A DNA stretch of 64,000 nt, taken from contig JBJOHO010000089.1 of the NCBI GenBank assembly GCA_046047615.1, forward strand, positions 62,001 to 126,000, read 5' to 3'. A program made the position numbers and the translations under genes. The DNA comes from ZC4RG30 sp046047615. GTDB lineage: Bacteria; Pseudomonadota; Gammaproteobacteria; Steroidobacterales; Steroidobacteraceae. The stretch's first letter is position 1. Each line of letters begins with the position of its first letter. Below, one piece after another: positions 42,003 through 50,721 of the stretch. Below the pieces are notes generated by a model. The model was not told the DNA's origin and did not search any database. It saw only the letters and a list, made by a program, of their open reading frames with translations.

Positions 42003-42881
42003 TCAGGCCGGTAGCAGTAGCCGGCGCGGCTGCAGCCACCCCTCCGGCGTGACTTCCGCCACGCCCAGCATCCGGCCATCGGGGCCATGCAGCCGCACCC
42101 GCCCCTGCAACCGCCCACCGCCCGGGACGGCCTGGCCGCGATAGACAGCCTCCGCGGCGGCAGCGCCGAGGTTCACCGCAGGCAATTGGGGCAACGCCGC
42201 CTCCGGGGGCAGCAGATCCACGGCCCCGCCAGACTCGAGAACCTGCTCCAGCGTCATCATCGGCAGATGCGCGAACGGCTCTGACCATTCCCGCCTGAGC
42301 GACACCAGATGTGCGCAACTGCCGACAGCGCGGGCAATGTCCTCTGCCAGCACGCGCACATAGGTACCCTTGGAGCAGACCACCCGCCAGCGTGCCTCGA
42401 CACCCTCGACAGCCAGCAGTTCCAGGGCGTGGATCACGACGTCGCGCGGTGCCCGCTCGACTTCGATGCCCTGCCTGGCCAGACGGTAGAGGGGTTGTCC
42501 ATCGCGCTTCAGCGCGGAATACATCGGGGGTACCTGGCGCTGGGAGCCGAGGAAGGCAGCGCGGACACCGGTGAGCACCGCCTCCAGATCCTCCGGCACC
42601 GGCAGCGTCTCGACGACCTGCCCTTCCTGGTCACCTGTTGCCGTACGTTCGCCAAAACGGGCGGTGAACAGGTAGGACTTGTTGCCGTCCAGCAACTCCC
42701 CGGCAACCTTGGTGGCCTCGCCGATGCACAGCGGCAGCATCCCGGAAGCCAACGGATCAAGTACGCCGGTATGACCTGCCTTGGGCCGCCCCAGGACCTG
42801 CCGCACCCGCTGCAGCGCGGCGTTGGAGCTCAGGCCGAGGGGTTTGTCCAGCAGCAGGATGCCGCACGGCGCACCGGGCAT
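42003..42881 (-). CDS. truB: tRNA pseudouridine(55) synthase
   Basis: TruB makes pseudouridine 55 in the T-loop of tRNAs. The 292-residue protein has GILLLDKPLGLSSNAAL at the start, the catalytic-aspartate motif GHTGVLDPLASGMLP and YSALKRDGQPLYRLAR. A PUA-like C-terminal region follows. Its ATG overlaps the rbfA stop by one base (TGATG). Confidence 0.96.
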   Translation of the reverse strand: MPGAPCGILLLDKPLGLSSNAALQRVRQVLGRPKAGHTGVLDPLASGMLPLCIGEATKVAGELLDGNKSYLFTARFGERTATGDQEGQVVETLPVPEDLEAVLTGVRAAFLGSQRQVPPMYSALKRDGQPLYRLARQGIEVERAPRDVVIHALELLAVEGVEARWRVVCSKGTYVRVLAEDIARAVGSCAHLVSLRREWSEPFAHLPMMTLEQVLESGGAVDLLPPEAALPQLPAVNLGAAAAEAVYRGQAVPGGGRLQGRVRLHGPDGRMLGVAEVTPEGWLQPRRLLLPA

Positions 42882-43282
42882 CAGTCGCCAGCTTCCTGCC
42901 CGGCCGAGGTTGAGCGCTCCCCGTCACTGCGGACGGCCTCGGTGATCAAGCTGGAGAGGTGCGCAGCGCGATCGAAACTCTCGTCGAGGTGGAACTCGAG
43001 GCGCGGTGCATGCCGCAGCCCGACGCGGCGGCCCACCTCGCCACGCAGGAAGCCGGCGGCATTGCCCAAGCCGACAAGCATGCCTTCGGCAGGACGCGCG
43101 CCGCCGAAGGGCACGATGTAGACCTGGGCCACGGAGAGGTCGGAAGCCACGCGCACCTCGGTGACGGTCACCGGCCCAACGCGCGGATCCTTGACCTCGC
43201 GGCTGATCAGGTCCGCAAGACAGCGCTGCACCTCTTGCGAGATGCGCTGTTGCCGTTGTCCTTTCGGTGTGTTGCGTGCCAC
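42881..43282 (-). CDS. rbfA: Ribosome-binding factor A
   Basis: RbfA is a KH-fold 30S maturation factor. The 133-residue protein shows QRISQEVQRCLADLISREV, DPRVGPVTVTEVRVASDL and LRHAPRLEFHLDESFDRA. The start codon is GTG at 43282, 12 bases after the infB stop. A short acidic C-terminal tail is present. Confidence 0.95.
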   Translation of the reverse strand: MARNTPKGQRQQRISQEVQRCLADLISREVKDPRVGPVTVTEVRVASDLSVAQVYIVPFGGARPAEGMLVGLGNAAGFLRGEVGRRVGLRHAPRLEFHLDESFDRAAHLSSLITEAVRSDGERSTSAGQEAGD

Positions 43283-43294
43283 GCGACCCCGGCC

Positions 43295-46135
43295 TCAGAT
43301 CGTCCGCGCCACTTCGATGCGGGAGAAGCACTCGATCTGGTCACCGACCTGGACGTCCTGGTAGTTCTTCACGCCGATGCCGCATTCGGTGCCGGCGCGG
43401 ACCTCGTTGGCCTCGTCCTTGAAGCGCCGCAAGGACTCGAGGGAGCCCTCGAAAATGACGACATTGTTGCGCAGCACGCGGATCGGGTTGTTGCGCTTCA
43501 CCGTGCCTTCCATGACCAGGCAGCCGGCCACGACGCCGAACTTGCTCGAACGGAAGACCTCGCGAACCTGCGCGATGCCGACGATCTGCTCCTTGACCTC
43601 GGGGGCGAGCATGCCGCTCATCACCGCCTTGATGTCGTCGATGGCCTCGTAGATCACGCTGTAGTAGCGGACATCGACGCCATTTTCCTTGATGGCATCG
43701 CGCGCGCCGGCATCGGCGCGGACGTTGAAACCGATGACGCGGGCCTTGGAGGCCGCCGCCAACTGGATGTCGGAGGCCGTGATGCCACCCACGTTGGCGC
43801 CCAGCACCTTGACCTGCACCTCATCGGTGGACAGCTTGGTGAGGGCGTCACGCAAGGCTTCGGCGCTGCCATGCACGTCGGCCTTGACGAGGACGGGAAT
43901 GACGCCGGCCTTGGCCTCCTCCATTTGCGAGAGGACGTCTTCCATGCGCGTGGCCGATTTGGCCTGGCGCACGTCGCGCAGCTTGCCCTGGCGGTGCAGG
44001 GCCACTTCGCGGGCCTTGCGGTCGCTTTCCACGGCCAGCAACTCATCGCCGGAGTTGGGCGCACCCGTGAGGCCCAGCACGACCACAGGCATCGAAGGCA
44101 AGGCCTTCTCAACAGCCTTGCCAGTCTCGTCGAACATGGCGCGCACGCGCCCGAACTGCTGCCCGGCGAGGATCGGATCGCCAACTTTCAGCGTGCCGCG
44201 CTTGACCAGCACCGTCGCCACGGCACCACGACCCTTCTCGATGGTGGACTCGACGACCACACCAGTGGCCAGGCCTTCGCGGGGGGCCCTCAACTCCAGC
44301 ACCTCGGACTGCAGGAGGATCGCATCAAGCAGTGCATCGATGCCGGTGCCCACTTTCGCCGAGACAGGAACGAACATCGTCGAACCGCCCCACTCCTCGG
44401 AGATCACCTCGTACTGTGACAGCTCGTTGCGAACGCGATCGAGATCGGCCTCTGGCTTGTCGATCTTGTTGACCGCCACCACGATGGGCACACCCGCCGC
44501 GCGCGAATGCTGGATCGCCTCGATCGTCTGCGGCATCACACCGTCATCCGCCGCGACCACCAGCACCACGACGTCGGTGGCCTTGGCGCCACGGGCACGC
44601 ATCGACGTGAAAGCCGCATGGCCCGGGGTGTCGAGGAACGTGATGACGCCCTTGGGCGTCTCGACATGGTAGGCGCCGATATGCTGGGTGATGCCGCCGG
44701 CCTCGCCGGCAGCCACCTTCGCGCGGCGGATGTAGTCCAGCAAGGACGTCTTGCCATGGTCGACATGACCCATGACCGTGACCACCGGAGGCCGCGGCAT
44801 GAGCTTGTCTTCCCCAAGCTCATCCCCCTGGAGGCCTTCCTCGATCTCGTTTTCCTTCACCGCCTTGGCCGTATGGCCCATCTCCTCGACCACCAGCGTC
44901 GCGGTTTCCTGGTCGATGGGCTGGTTGATGGTGGCCATGATGCCGAGGTTCATCAGCAGCTTGATGACCTCGGTTGCCTTGACGGCCATGCGCTGTGCCA
45001 GTTCGGCAACGGTGATCGTCTCGCCGATCGCCACCTCGCGCTTCATCGGCGCCGTCGGCATCTCGAAGCCGTGCCGTTGGTCGTCGGCCGTCGCACGGCC
45101 GCGTGCACGGACGGGCCGGGCACGCTTCTTCAGGTTGGCCCGCGCCTCGGCGCCGACATGCAGCTCCTCGCGACCGTAGCGGGTACCGCCGGATTTGCCG
45201 CCATCGCGACCGCCCGCCGCCGGCTTGGCTTGTGCCGGCGCAGGGGCAGGAGCAGGAGCAGGGGCCGGCGGCGGGGCATTCTTCTGGGCCAGCGCTTCAG
45301 CCTGGCGCTGGCGCGCCGCGCGGGCCGCCTCGATGCGGGCGCGCTCGGCGGCCTGGACCTCCGCGATACGGATACGCTCCAGCTCGCGTTCGCGCTCAAC
45401 GCGGCGCTGCTGCTCCTGCTGCCGCTCCAATTCGGCCTGCTCGCGGGCACGTTGCTCTGCGGCACGACGGCTGGCGGGGGTCTCGCGAACCTGCGCCGCG
45501 GGAACAGCCTCAGCCACCGGCGGCGGCTCGGCCACCGCAGGCTCGGCCACCGCAGGCTCGGCCACGGGAGCGGGCGCCGGAGCAGCCGCTGCCTCCTCCT
45601 CGCGCTGGCGCGCCTCGGCGGCACGCTGCGCCTCTTCCTCGGCGCGGGCACGCTCGGCTGCAGCCTGCTCCTCCTCGCGGCGCCGCTCTTCGGCGAGCCG
45701 CTCCGCGGCAAGCCGCTCGGCCTCCTGCCGGGCTTCCTCAGCCTGCTGTTCCGCGGCCCGGAGCGCTTCGGCCTCGCGCTGCCGCGCATCAACCTGGTCC
45801 TGTTGCGTGCGGGCGTGCTCTTCGAGCACGTCGCGCTTCACGAAGGTGCGCTTGGTCCGGACCTCGACGTTGACCGTGCGGGCACGACCCTGCGTGCTGG
45901 CCAACTTGAGTTCGCTCTGCGTCTTGCGCTTCAGCGTGATCTTGCTGGGTGCGGCAGTTTCTTCCGCACTGCCGTGGCTGCGGCGCAAGTGGGTCAGCAA
46001 CTCGAGCTTGGCCTCGTCGCTGATGAGGTCAGCGGCACCCTTGACCGGGATGCCGGCCTGCTCCAGCTGGACGAGCAGACGCTCGACCGGCACTTTCAGC
46101 ACTTCGGCGAATTGGGCAACCGTAACGTCGGCCAT
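43295..46135 (-). CDS. infB: Translation initiation factor IF-2
   Basis: IF-2 is the GTPase that brings initiator tRNA to the ribosome. The 946-residue protein has an N-terminal IF2N domain (VTVAQFAEVLKVPVERLL), a long Ala/Glu/Arg-rich charged linker (roughly residues 85-330), a second IF2N domain and the G domain with VMGHVDHGKTSLLDY, FLDTPGHAAFTSMRARG and NKID, followed by domains II-IV. Within the linker, a 15-bp tandem repeat encodes AEPAV units. nusA ends 19 bases upstream of its ATG. Confidence 0.97.
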   Translation of the reverse strand: MADVTVAQFAEVLKVPVERLLVQLEQAGIPVKGAADLISDEAKLELLTHLRRSHGSAEETAAPSKITLKRKTQSELKLASTQGRARTVNVEVRTKRTFVKRDVLEEHARTQQDQVDARQREAEALRAAEQQAEEARQEAERLAAERLAEERRREEEQAAAERARAEEEAQRAAEARQREEEAAAAPAPAPVAEPAVAEPAVAEPPPVAEAVPAAQVRETPASRRAAEQRAREQAELERQQEQQRRVERERELERIRIAEVQAAERARIEAARAARQRQAEALAQKNAPPPAPAPAPAPAPAQAKPAAGGRDGGKSGGTRYGREELHVGAEARANLKKRARPVRARGRATADDQRHGFEMPTAPMKREVAIGETITVAELAQRMAVKATEVIKLLMNLGIMATINQPIDQETATLVVEEMGHTAKAVKENEIEEGLQGDELGEDKLMPRPPVVTVMGHVDHGKTSLLDYIRRAKVAAGEAGGITQHIGAYHVETPKGVITFLDTPGHAAFTSMRARGAKATDVVVLVVAADDGVMPQTIEAIQHSRAAGVPIVVAVNKIDKPEADLDRVRNELSQYEVISEEWGGSTMFVPVSAKVGTGIDALLDAILLQSEVLELRAPREGLATGVVVESTIEKGRGAVATVLVKRGTLKVGDPILAGQQFGRVRAMFDETGKAVEKALPSMPVVVLGLTGAPNSGDELLAVESDRKAREVALHRQGKLRDVRQAKSATRMEDVLSQMEEAKAGVIPVLVKADVHGSAEALRDALTKLSTDEVQVKVLGANVGGITASDIQLAAASKARVIGFNVRADAGARDAIKENGVDVRYYSVIYEAIDDIKAVMSGMLAPEVKEQIVGIAQVREVFRSSKFGVVAGCLVMEGTVKRNNPIRVLRNNVVIFEGSLESLRRFKDEANEVRAGTECGIGVKNYQDVQVGDQIECFSRIEVARTI
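45525..45565. repeat. 15-bp tandem repeat inside infB
   Basis: The unit GGCTCGGCCACCGCA occurs at 45525-45539 and 45540-45554, with a partial third copy to 45565. On the coding (minus) strand it encodes AEPAV repeats in the disordered IF-2 linker. The 15-base period preserves frame, so copy number can vary without disrupting the protein. Confidence 0.85.
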
Positions 46136-46154
46136 GTGTGGATCGTCCTGCTGT

Positions 46155-47651
46155 TTACTTGGCGTCCTGGAACCAGATCTCGCGGGCCTTCATGATCAGG
46201 GCACCCGCCGCCTGCTCATCCAGGCCTTCGATATCTGCCAGGTCGTCGATGGACTGCTCGGCCAACTGCTCGCGGGTGCGCACACCGCGACCTGCGAGCT
46301 TCAACGCGACATCCGGGCTCATGCCGGACAACTGCAGCAGGTCGTCCGCCGGCAGGCTCGCCTCAAGGCTCTCCTCACTGGCGATGGCCTGCGTGAGCAG
46401 CACATCCCGCGCGCGGTTGCGCAACTCCTTGACCAGGTCTTCATCGAAGGCCTCGATGGAAGCCAGCTCGCTCACCGGAACATAGGCCAGTTCCTCGACC
46501 GTCGAGAAGCCCTCCTGCGCCAGGATCGCAGCGACGTCTTCATCCACATCGAGCAGCTTCATGAAGTTCTGCACCACCTTGGCCGCCTCCGACTCGCTCT
46601 TGGCCTCGGCATCGGACTCGGTCATGACGTTGAGTTCCCAGCCCGTGAGCTGGCTCGCGAGCCGGATGTTCTGGCCGCCACGGCCGATCGCCTGCGAAAG
46701 CTTCTCTTCGGCAACGGCGATGTCCATGCTGTGCGACTCCTCGTCAACGACGATGGACAGCACTTCCGCCGGCGCCATCGCATTGATGACGAACTGGGCC
46801 GCGTTGTCATCGAAGGGGATGATGTCGACGCGCTCGCCGGCGATCTCGTTGGACACGGCCTGCACGCGCGAACCGCGCATACCGACACAGGCGCCGACAG
46901 GATCGATGCGCGGCTCGTTGCTGCGCACGGCGATCTTGGCGCGCATGCCAGGGTCGCGCGCAGCGCCGAGGATGTTGATCGTGCCCATCCCGACCTCCGG
47001 CACCTCGAGCTTGAACAGCTCGATGAGGAATTCGGGACAGGTTCGCGACAGGAACAACTGCGGCCCACGGGGCTCGGAGCGCACTTCCTTGAGGAAGGCC
47101 TTGACGCGGTCCTGCGGCTTGAGCGCTTCGCGCGGGATCATGTCGCTGCGCGGCACGAAACCCTCGGCGTTGCCGCCCAGGTCAACAAAAATTCCGTTGC
47201 GGTCGACCCGCTTGACCACGCCACTGACGAGTGTGTGCACGCGGTCCTGGAACTGCTCCACCACCTGCGCCCGCTCGGCCTCGCGCACCTTCTGCACGAT
47301 GACCTGCTTGGCCTGCTGGGCGGCGATGCGCCCGAATGGCACCGAGGCGACCGGCTCCTCGACCACGCCACCGGGCTCCGCCTGGGCGTCGAGATCCAGC
47401 GCATCCTCAAGCCGCAACTCGGCGTAGGGATTGGTGAGCTCCGTGGAATCGTCGGCGAAGACCTTGTAGCGGCGGAATGTCTCGTAATCTCCGCTCTTGC
47501 GGTTGATCGAGACCCGGACGTCCCACTCCTCGCCATGAAGCTTTCGCGTGGCCGCCGCCAACGCGGCCTCGAGCGCCTCGAAAATGATTTCCTTCGCGAC
47601 GCCCTTCTCGTTCGAGACGGCATCCACGACGGTCAGGATTTCCTTGTTCAT
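46155..47651 (-). CDS. nusA: Transcription termination/antitermination protein NusA
   Basis: NusA binds RNA polymerase and nascent RNA to control pausing and termination. The 498-residue protein has the N-terminal polymerase-binding domain (VVDAVSNEKGVAKEIIFEAL), S1 (VSGVVKRVDRNGIFVDLGG), two KH domains (VGACVGMRGSRVQAV and AIGRGGQNIRLASQL) and two C-terminal AR2 helix-hairpin-helix repeats. AGGAG lies five bases before the ATG. It follows rimP by eight bases. Confidence 0.97.
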   Translation of the reverse strand: MNKEILTVVDAVSNEKGVAKEIIFEALEAALAAATRKLHGEEWDVRVSINRKSGDYETFRRYKVFADDSTELTNPYAELRLEDALDLDAQAEPGGVVEEPVASVPFGRIAAQQAKQVIVQKVREAERAQVVEQFQDRVHTLVSGVVKRVDRNGIFVDLGGNAEGFVPRSDMIPREALKPQDRVKAFLKEVRSEPRGPQLFLSRTCPEFLIELFKLEVPEVGMGTINILGAARDPGMRAKIAVRSNEPRIDPVGACVGMRGSRVQAVSNEIAGERVDIIPFDDNAAQFVINAMAPAEVLSIVVDEESHSMDIAVAEEKLSQAIGRGGQNIRLASQLTGWELNVMTESDAEAKSESEAAKVVQNFMKLLDVDEDVAAILAQEGFSTVEELAYVPVSELASIEAFDEDLVKELRNRARDVLLTQAIASEESLEASLPADDLLQLSGMSPDVALKLAGRGVRTREQLAEQSIDDLADIEGLDEQAAGALIMKAREIWFQDAK

Positions 47652-47659
47652 GTGCTCTC

Positions 47660-48193
47660 CTACCTCCGCAGGGGCGGACGCGACCAGTCCGGGGCGAGGC
47701 GCGCCCTGCCGATGCCGGCAATGGCGAGCGCGACCGGTTGGCCATCCACTTCCAATTCGATGTTCGATGCGTCGCTGCTGACCAGACGCCCGGTGTAGCG
47801 CCGCCGGCCATCACGTGCCACGAGCAGTTCGACGTGCACCCGCTCGCCCACGAAACGCGCGAAATGCGCCGGCGTGCGCAGGATGCGGTCCAGGCCCGGC
47901 GACGAGACCTCGAGCGTGTAGGCGCCAGGCAGTGGATCCTCGACATCGAGCAGCGCCGAGAATTCGCGGCTGACACGCTCGCAGTCGTCCACGCCGATGC
48001 CCTCGAAGGCCCGCGACTCGTCGTCCGGTGAGCCCACGCCGTCCGGCGCAACGCCGCCTGGCCAATCGATGTAGACCCGTACCATGGCGCTGGAGCGTCC
48101 CGGAAGGTATTCGACATCGACCAGCTCGTAGCCGAGGCCCGCCACGAGCGGCTCGGCAAGACCCAGCAGTTGGTCCTTCAGGCTCGAAGACAT
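47660..48193 (-). CDS. rimP: Ribosome maturation factor RimP
   Basis: RimP assists 30S subunit assembly. The 177-residue product starts LLGLAEPLVAGLGYELVDVE and contains DDCERVSREFSALLDVED and YTLEVSSPGLDRILRT, the family signature. The ATG at 48193 is chosen because the family begins here; a longer frame to 48613 runs through terminator-like hairpins and is not coding. No metY tRNA gene is seen upstream, unlike Escherichia coli. Confidence 0.93.
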   Translation of the reverse strand: MSSSLKDQLLGLAEPLVAGLGYELVDVEYLPGRSSAMVRVYIDWPGGVAPDGVGSPDDESRAFEGIGVDDCERVSREFSALLDVEDPLPGAYTLEVSSPGLDRILRTPAHFARFVGERVHVELLVARDGRRRYTGRLVSSDASNIELEVDGQPVALAIAGIGRARLAPDWSRPPLRR

Positions 48194-48228
48194 GTCGATG
48201 GTCCGCAGGCTCCCGGCAAGGCAACTCA

Positions 48229-48256
48229 AAAACAACAAAGGGCCCCTTGGGGCCCT
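48229..48256 (-). terminator. Terminator-like hairpin immediately upstream of rimP
   Basis: AGGGCCCC (48239-48246) and GGGGCCCT (48249-48256) form an 8-bp stem with a two-base TT gap. On the minus strand it is followed by TTTGTTGTTTTT. It lies 35 bases before the rimP ATG, leaving no room for a normal promoter in between. Confidence 0.7.
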
Positions 48257-48280
48257 CTGCTGCGGGCCGTGACCGGCCGC

Positions 48281-48304
48281 AAAAGAAAAGCCCCTCGCGG
48301 GGGC
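48281..48304 (-). terminator. Second terminator-like hairpin in the rimP leader
   Basis: GCCCC (48290-48294) pairs with GGGGC (48300-48304). On the minus strand the stem is followed by TTTTCTTTT (48281-48289). With the hairpin at 48229-48256 it forms a tandem pair. Confidence 0.6.
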
Positions 48305-48388
48305 CTTGTGACGCACCCGCCAGAGGCAGGATGCGGACAATTCACTGCACGCAAGGGCCGGGCGACCGGCCAGTGCTTCAGGCGGCGT

Positions 48389-48417
48389 AGAGTACAGGGT
48401 TGGGGGCCGCAGGTAAA
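48389..48417 (-). promoter_or_regulatory. Predicted sigma-70 promoter of the rimP-nusA-infB leader
   Basis: On the minus strand TTTACC (48412-48417) is followed after 17 bases by TACTCT (48389-48394). Both hexamers are 4-of-6 matches to consensus. Transcription would begin near 48382, giving a leader of about 190 bases that includes the hairpins described above. Confidence 0.45.
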
Positions 48418-48492
48418 CCCCCGTCGTGCCTTGCTTTTTACGGCAACACCGAGGGCTTCCGACGCCCTTGGCGCCGGCCTGCTCGCGGCAAC

Positions 48493-49353
48493 TCAGCGCG
48501 GGTTGGTGTGATAGCTGTCGTCGACCATGTGCTTGAGATCCTGCTCGAAACAGGGTGCAGGCTCGGACATCTCGAACCCGGCAGGGACCATGCGACGAGG
48601 ACGCAGGTTCCAAGGCTCTGCGAGCACCTCGGGATCATCCACGCGCGCCAGCCAGACCACTCCAGACGCCTCCCGCACCAAGCGCTCGGTCACCACCAGT
48701 CCGCTGCTGTGGAAGGCACCATCGTCGGTCAGCCAGCTGTCCAGATTGAAATTGCGCGTGACCACGACCAGCGTGTCGCCCTCCCAGTGGCCATGGGCAT
48801 CTCCCAGGTAGGATTCGCTGTCGTCGATGCGCCGCACCCCAGGATCCAGGGGTACGATGCGGAAGAAGGGCCCGGAGACATCTTCGTAGAGGAACACCAG
48901 CTCCCGGGCGGTCTGCACGATCTTGTCCGGTGGACCGATGCGGGGCACGCCAGGCGGCCGGCAGCGCAGCACGGGATCGAACTCGACCTGTCGCGACGTC
49001 AGTTCCTTCACCCGATCGAGGTGCTCAGGCCGATAGACAGGACGATCAGGCGGGGGGCGAACACGCGGCGCCGCCGGTGCACCGGCCGCAGGCGCGGATC
49101 CGTCCGCCGCCGACGCGGGGCAGTCATAAAGGCACAAAGAGCCGTCGGCCAACCGCACGGGCTTCAGGAAATCGATCCCGCCCCCGTTTTCCCAGGTACC
49201 GTTGAAGTCCGGCTTGCCATCGGCAAGACGGGGTATGGCACTGCCCGGATCGGCAGCCACAACAGCCACCGGCAGGACCAGCAGCAAGGCCAGCAAAGGC
49301 ATGCCCAAGCCACGCGGGACAGGACCGCAAAGACTTCGCATCACAGACCTCAT
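48493..49353 (-). CDS. Secreted WEGDTLVV-motif protein, function unknown (copy 1)
   Basis: The 286-residue protein has a Sec signal (MPLLALLLVLPVAVVAAD), then an Ala/Pro-rich segment and a domain with the motif AHGHWEGDTLVVVTRNFN. Two other genes in this cluster (49776-50555 and 51646-52545) share the WEGDTLVV element and similar context, so they look like paralogues of one exported family whose function I do not know. The ATG at 49353 overlaps the stop of the DUF6152 gene (ATGA), so the two are coupled; ATG 49341 is an alternative. Confidence 0.75.
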   Translation of the reverse strand: MRSVMRSLCGPVPRGLGMPLLALLLVLPVAVVAADPGSAIPRLADGKPDFNGTWENGGGIDFLKPVRLADGSLCLYDCPASAADGSAPAAGAPAAPRVRPPPDRPVYRPEHLDRVKELTSRQVEFDPVLRCRPPGVPRIGPPDKIVQTARELVFLYEDVSGPFFRIVPLDPGVRRIDDSESYLGDAHGHWEGDTLVVVTRNFNLDSWLTDDGAFHSSGLVVTERLVREASGVVWLARVDDPEVLAEPWNLRPRRMVPAGFEMSEPAPCFEQDLKHMVDDSYHTNPR

Positions 49354-49757
49354 GGCAGGAACACTGCGCCATCCGGCGTCCGGCTGAGTTCGAAGCTGCG
49401 GCCATCGGCGAATTCCACGCGCAAGGCGTAGCCCAACGCCGGCGTGCCGTCCCGGGCGGGGTGCAGCAGCACCTTCACCGGCTTGCCATCCGCCAGAAGG
49501 TCCTGCTTCGACACACCGGCCTTGCGCATCATGGCCACGGGCAGCGACTCGATCTTCCAGGTCACTGCAGCCCCGCCGCTGTCGGTGACCTGCAGGTAGA
49601 GTTGTGTGTGCGGGTTGATCCAGTCCACCTGGACGAAACGCCCCGACAGCGTGACGACCTTGCCGACATCAAATTGGCCGGCCACGGAATGGTGGGCGAG
49701 AACCGGCGCGGCGAGCGACCCGGCGACGCAAAGGATCGCGGGAAGGTGCTTTTTCAC
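49350..49757 (-). CDS. DUF6152 family exported protein (copy 1)
   Basis: The 135-residue protein has a signal peptide ending near VLAHHS. The mature part carries the family pattern: HHS at the new N-terminus, VTLSGRFVQVDWINPHTQLYL and a closing beta-rich segment. DUF6152 proteins are small periplasmic proteins of unknown function; the invariant HH and NPH elements suggest metal or ligand binding (inference). It is translationally coupled to the WEGDTLVV-motif gene, and two more copies lie at 50722 and 51162. Confidence 0.82.
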   Translation of the reverse strand: MKKHLPAILCVAGSLAAPVLAHHSVAGQFDVGKVVTLSGRFVQVDWINPHTQLYLQVTDSGGAAVTWKIESLPVAMMRKAGVSKQDLLADGKPVKVLLHPARDGTPALGYALRVEFADGRSFELSRTPDGAVFLP

Positions 49758-49775
49758 GACGTGCTCCGGGTGCGT

Positions 49776-50555
49776 TCAGCGGAACGTGGTGTGGCCATCC
49801 GAGCCGACCGGGTTGCGGTCGTTTTCGGCACAGATGAACTCCATGAGTGACCAGTCACGCTGGCGCCGGAAGCGGTGCGTGACGGTGTAAGGCTTCTCGA
49901 GCGCCTCGGCATCATCCATCGTGACCTGCCATACCAGGCGGTCCGGATCCGCAGGATCCAGTGCAATGCGTTCGCGGATTTCCAGGGCCGCGCTGTGCTT
50001 GATACCCGGCGCCAGGGCGGTGATCGTCTTGATGCCCGTGGTCTCCACCAGCAAGGCCCCACCCTCCCAGCGTCCGATCGAATGCCCGAAAATGCCAGCC
50101 TCCAGGTCTTCCGGATGACCACGGCCGTCCGTGTAGATGCTGCGCCATTGCATCCACGCCTCGTGATGCGTCGTGACACGGCCGGGAGTGAACAGGAACT
50201 CGACCGGGTATTGCGCCGTCCCGAGCATCGTCGGCATGCCGGGGGGCATGCAGTTGGATGTCTCACGCCGTACAACGCCGCTGTTCTCGCGGACCTCGCG
50301 CGCCCACGCCTGGTAGGCAGCGAGGTATTCGCCTTTGAGCACAGGCTGCTCGCGCGGGGCCTCGCCCGCCGCCGGGGGCCGCGCACGCTCGAGCACCCAG
50401 ACGCCGCCCCAGTCAGGCAGTGCATCCAAGGCTGCATAGTGCCCCCGGGGATACGCCGCTCCCTGGCCCGACGCCGCTTCAACGGTTGCGCACGCGATCA
50501 TGGCGATGCAACAGGCAGCAACACCACGGCATACCGACTGCCACAGGACGGACAT
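49776..50555 (-). CDS. Secreted WEGDTLVV-motif protein, function unknown (copy 2)
   Basis: The 259-residue protein has a signal peptide (VCRGVAACCIAMIACATVEA). It contains YPVEFLFTPGRV, YTDGRGHPEDLEAGIFG and SIGRWEGGALLVETTGI, matching the 51646-52545 product in order (a DGRGH element, then a GRWEG element), and a terminal ENDRNPVGSDGHTTFR. In this copy the motif reads WEGGALLV. The ATG at 50555 follows GGGGGT and starts the signal peptide; a frame extension to 50957 overlaps the divergent DUF6152 gene and is rejected. Confidence 0.75.
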   Translation of the reverse strand: MSVLWQSVCRGVAACCIAMIACATVEAASGQGAAYPRGHYAALDALPDWGGVWVLERARPPAAGEAPREQPVLKGEYLAAYQAWAREVRENSGVVRRETSNCMPPGMPTMLGTAQYPVEFLFTPGRVTTHHEAWMQWRSIYTDGRGHPEDLEAGIFGHSIGRWEGGALLVETTGIKTITALAPGIKHSAALEIRERIALDPADPDRLVWQVTMDDAEALEKPYTVTHRFRRQRDWSLMEFICAENDRNPVGSDGHTTFR

Positions 50556-50661
50556 CAGACCCCCATTGCCGCACCACGGCGACCTCTTGATTGCTGAACG
50601 CCGCGTACCCAAACACTGCGTCGCCGCAGGTTGCACGCGACGGCACCGGCATTGGCGAGGA

Positions 50662-50667
50662 TATAAT
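50662..50667 (+). promoter_or_regulatory. Consensus -10 element upstream of the tandem DUF6152 genes
   Basis: TATAAT lies 54 bases before the ATG of the first plus-strand DUF6152 gene, in the 166-base divergent gap. No good -35 is seen at 17 bases, so the promoter may depend on an activator. The remainder of the gap holds nothing I recognise. Confidence 0.45.
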
Positions 50668-50721
50668 GCTGGAGCAGAATGTGCACAGTTCGCACCACGC
50701 TTCTGCTGGGGGATCTGATAG

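Larger units (their letters stand above)
48194..48492 (-). other. Leader region of the rimP-nusA-infB operon
   Basis: This 299-base stretch has no convincing gene. On the minus strand it holds, in order of transcription, a predicted promoter (48389-48417), a 6-bp GC stem-loop (48356-48371), a terminator-like hairpin (48281-48304), a further GC-rich imperfect hairpin (48262-48280) and a second terminator (48229-48256), only 35 bases before rimP. I found no tRNA T-loop. Either most transcripts end here as a short RNA and read-through feeds rimP, or the leader is an attenuator acting on nusA. Confidence 0.5.

Noticed and set aside
45195..47798. 867-codon plus-strand open frame across infB and nusA
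   Set aside because: It is antisense to two universal genes and consists of low-complexity Ser/Ala/Arg sequence.
48194..48613. Possible N-terminal extension of rimP, or a metY-like tRNA upstream of it
   Set aside because: The extension would translate through two terminator hairpins and does not match the family. No tRNA T-loop or acceptor stem could be found.
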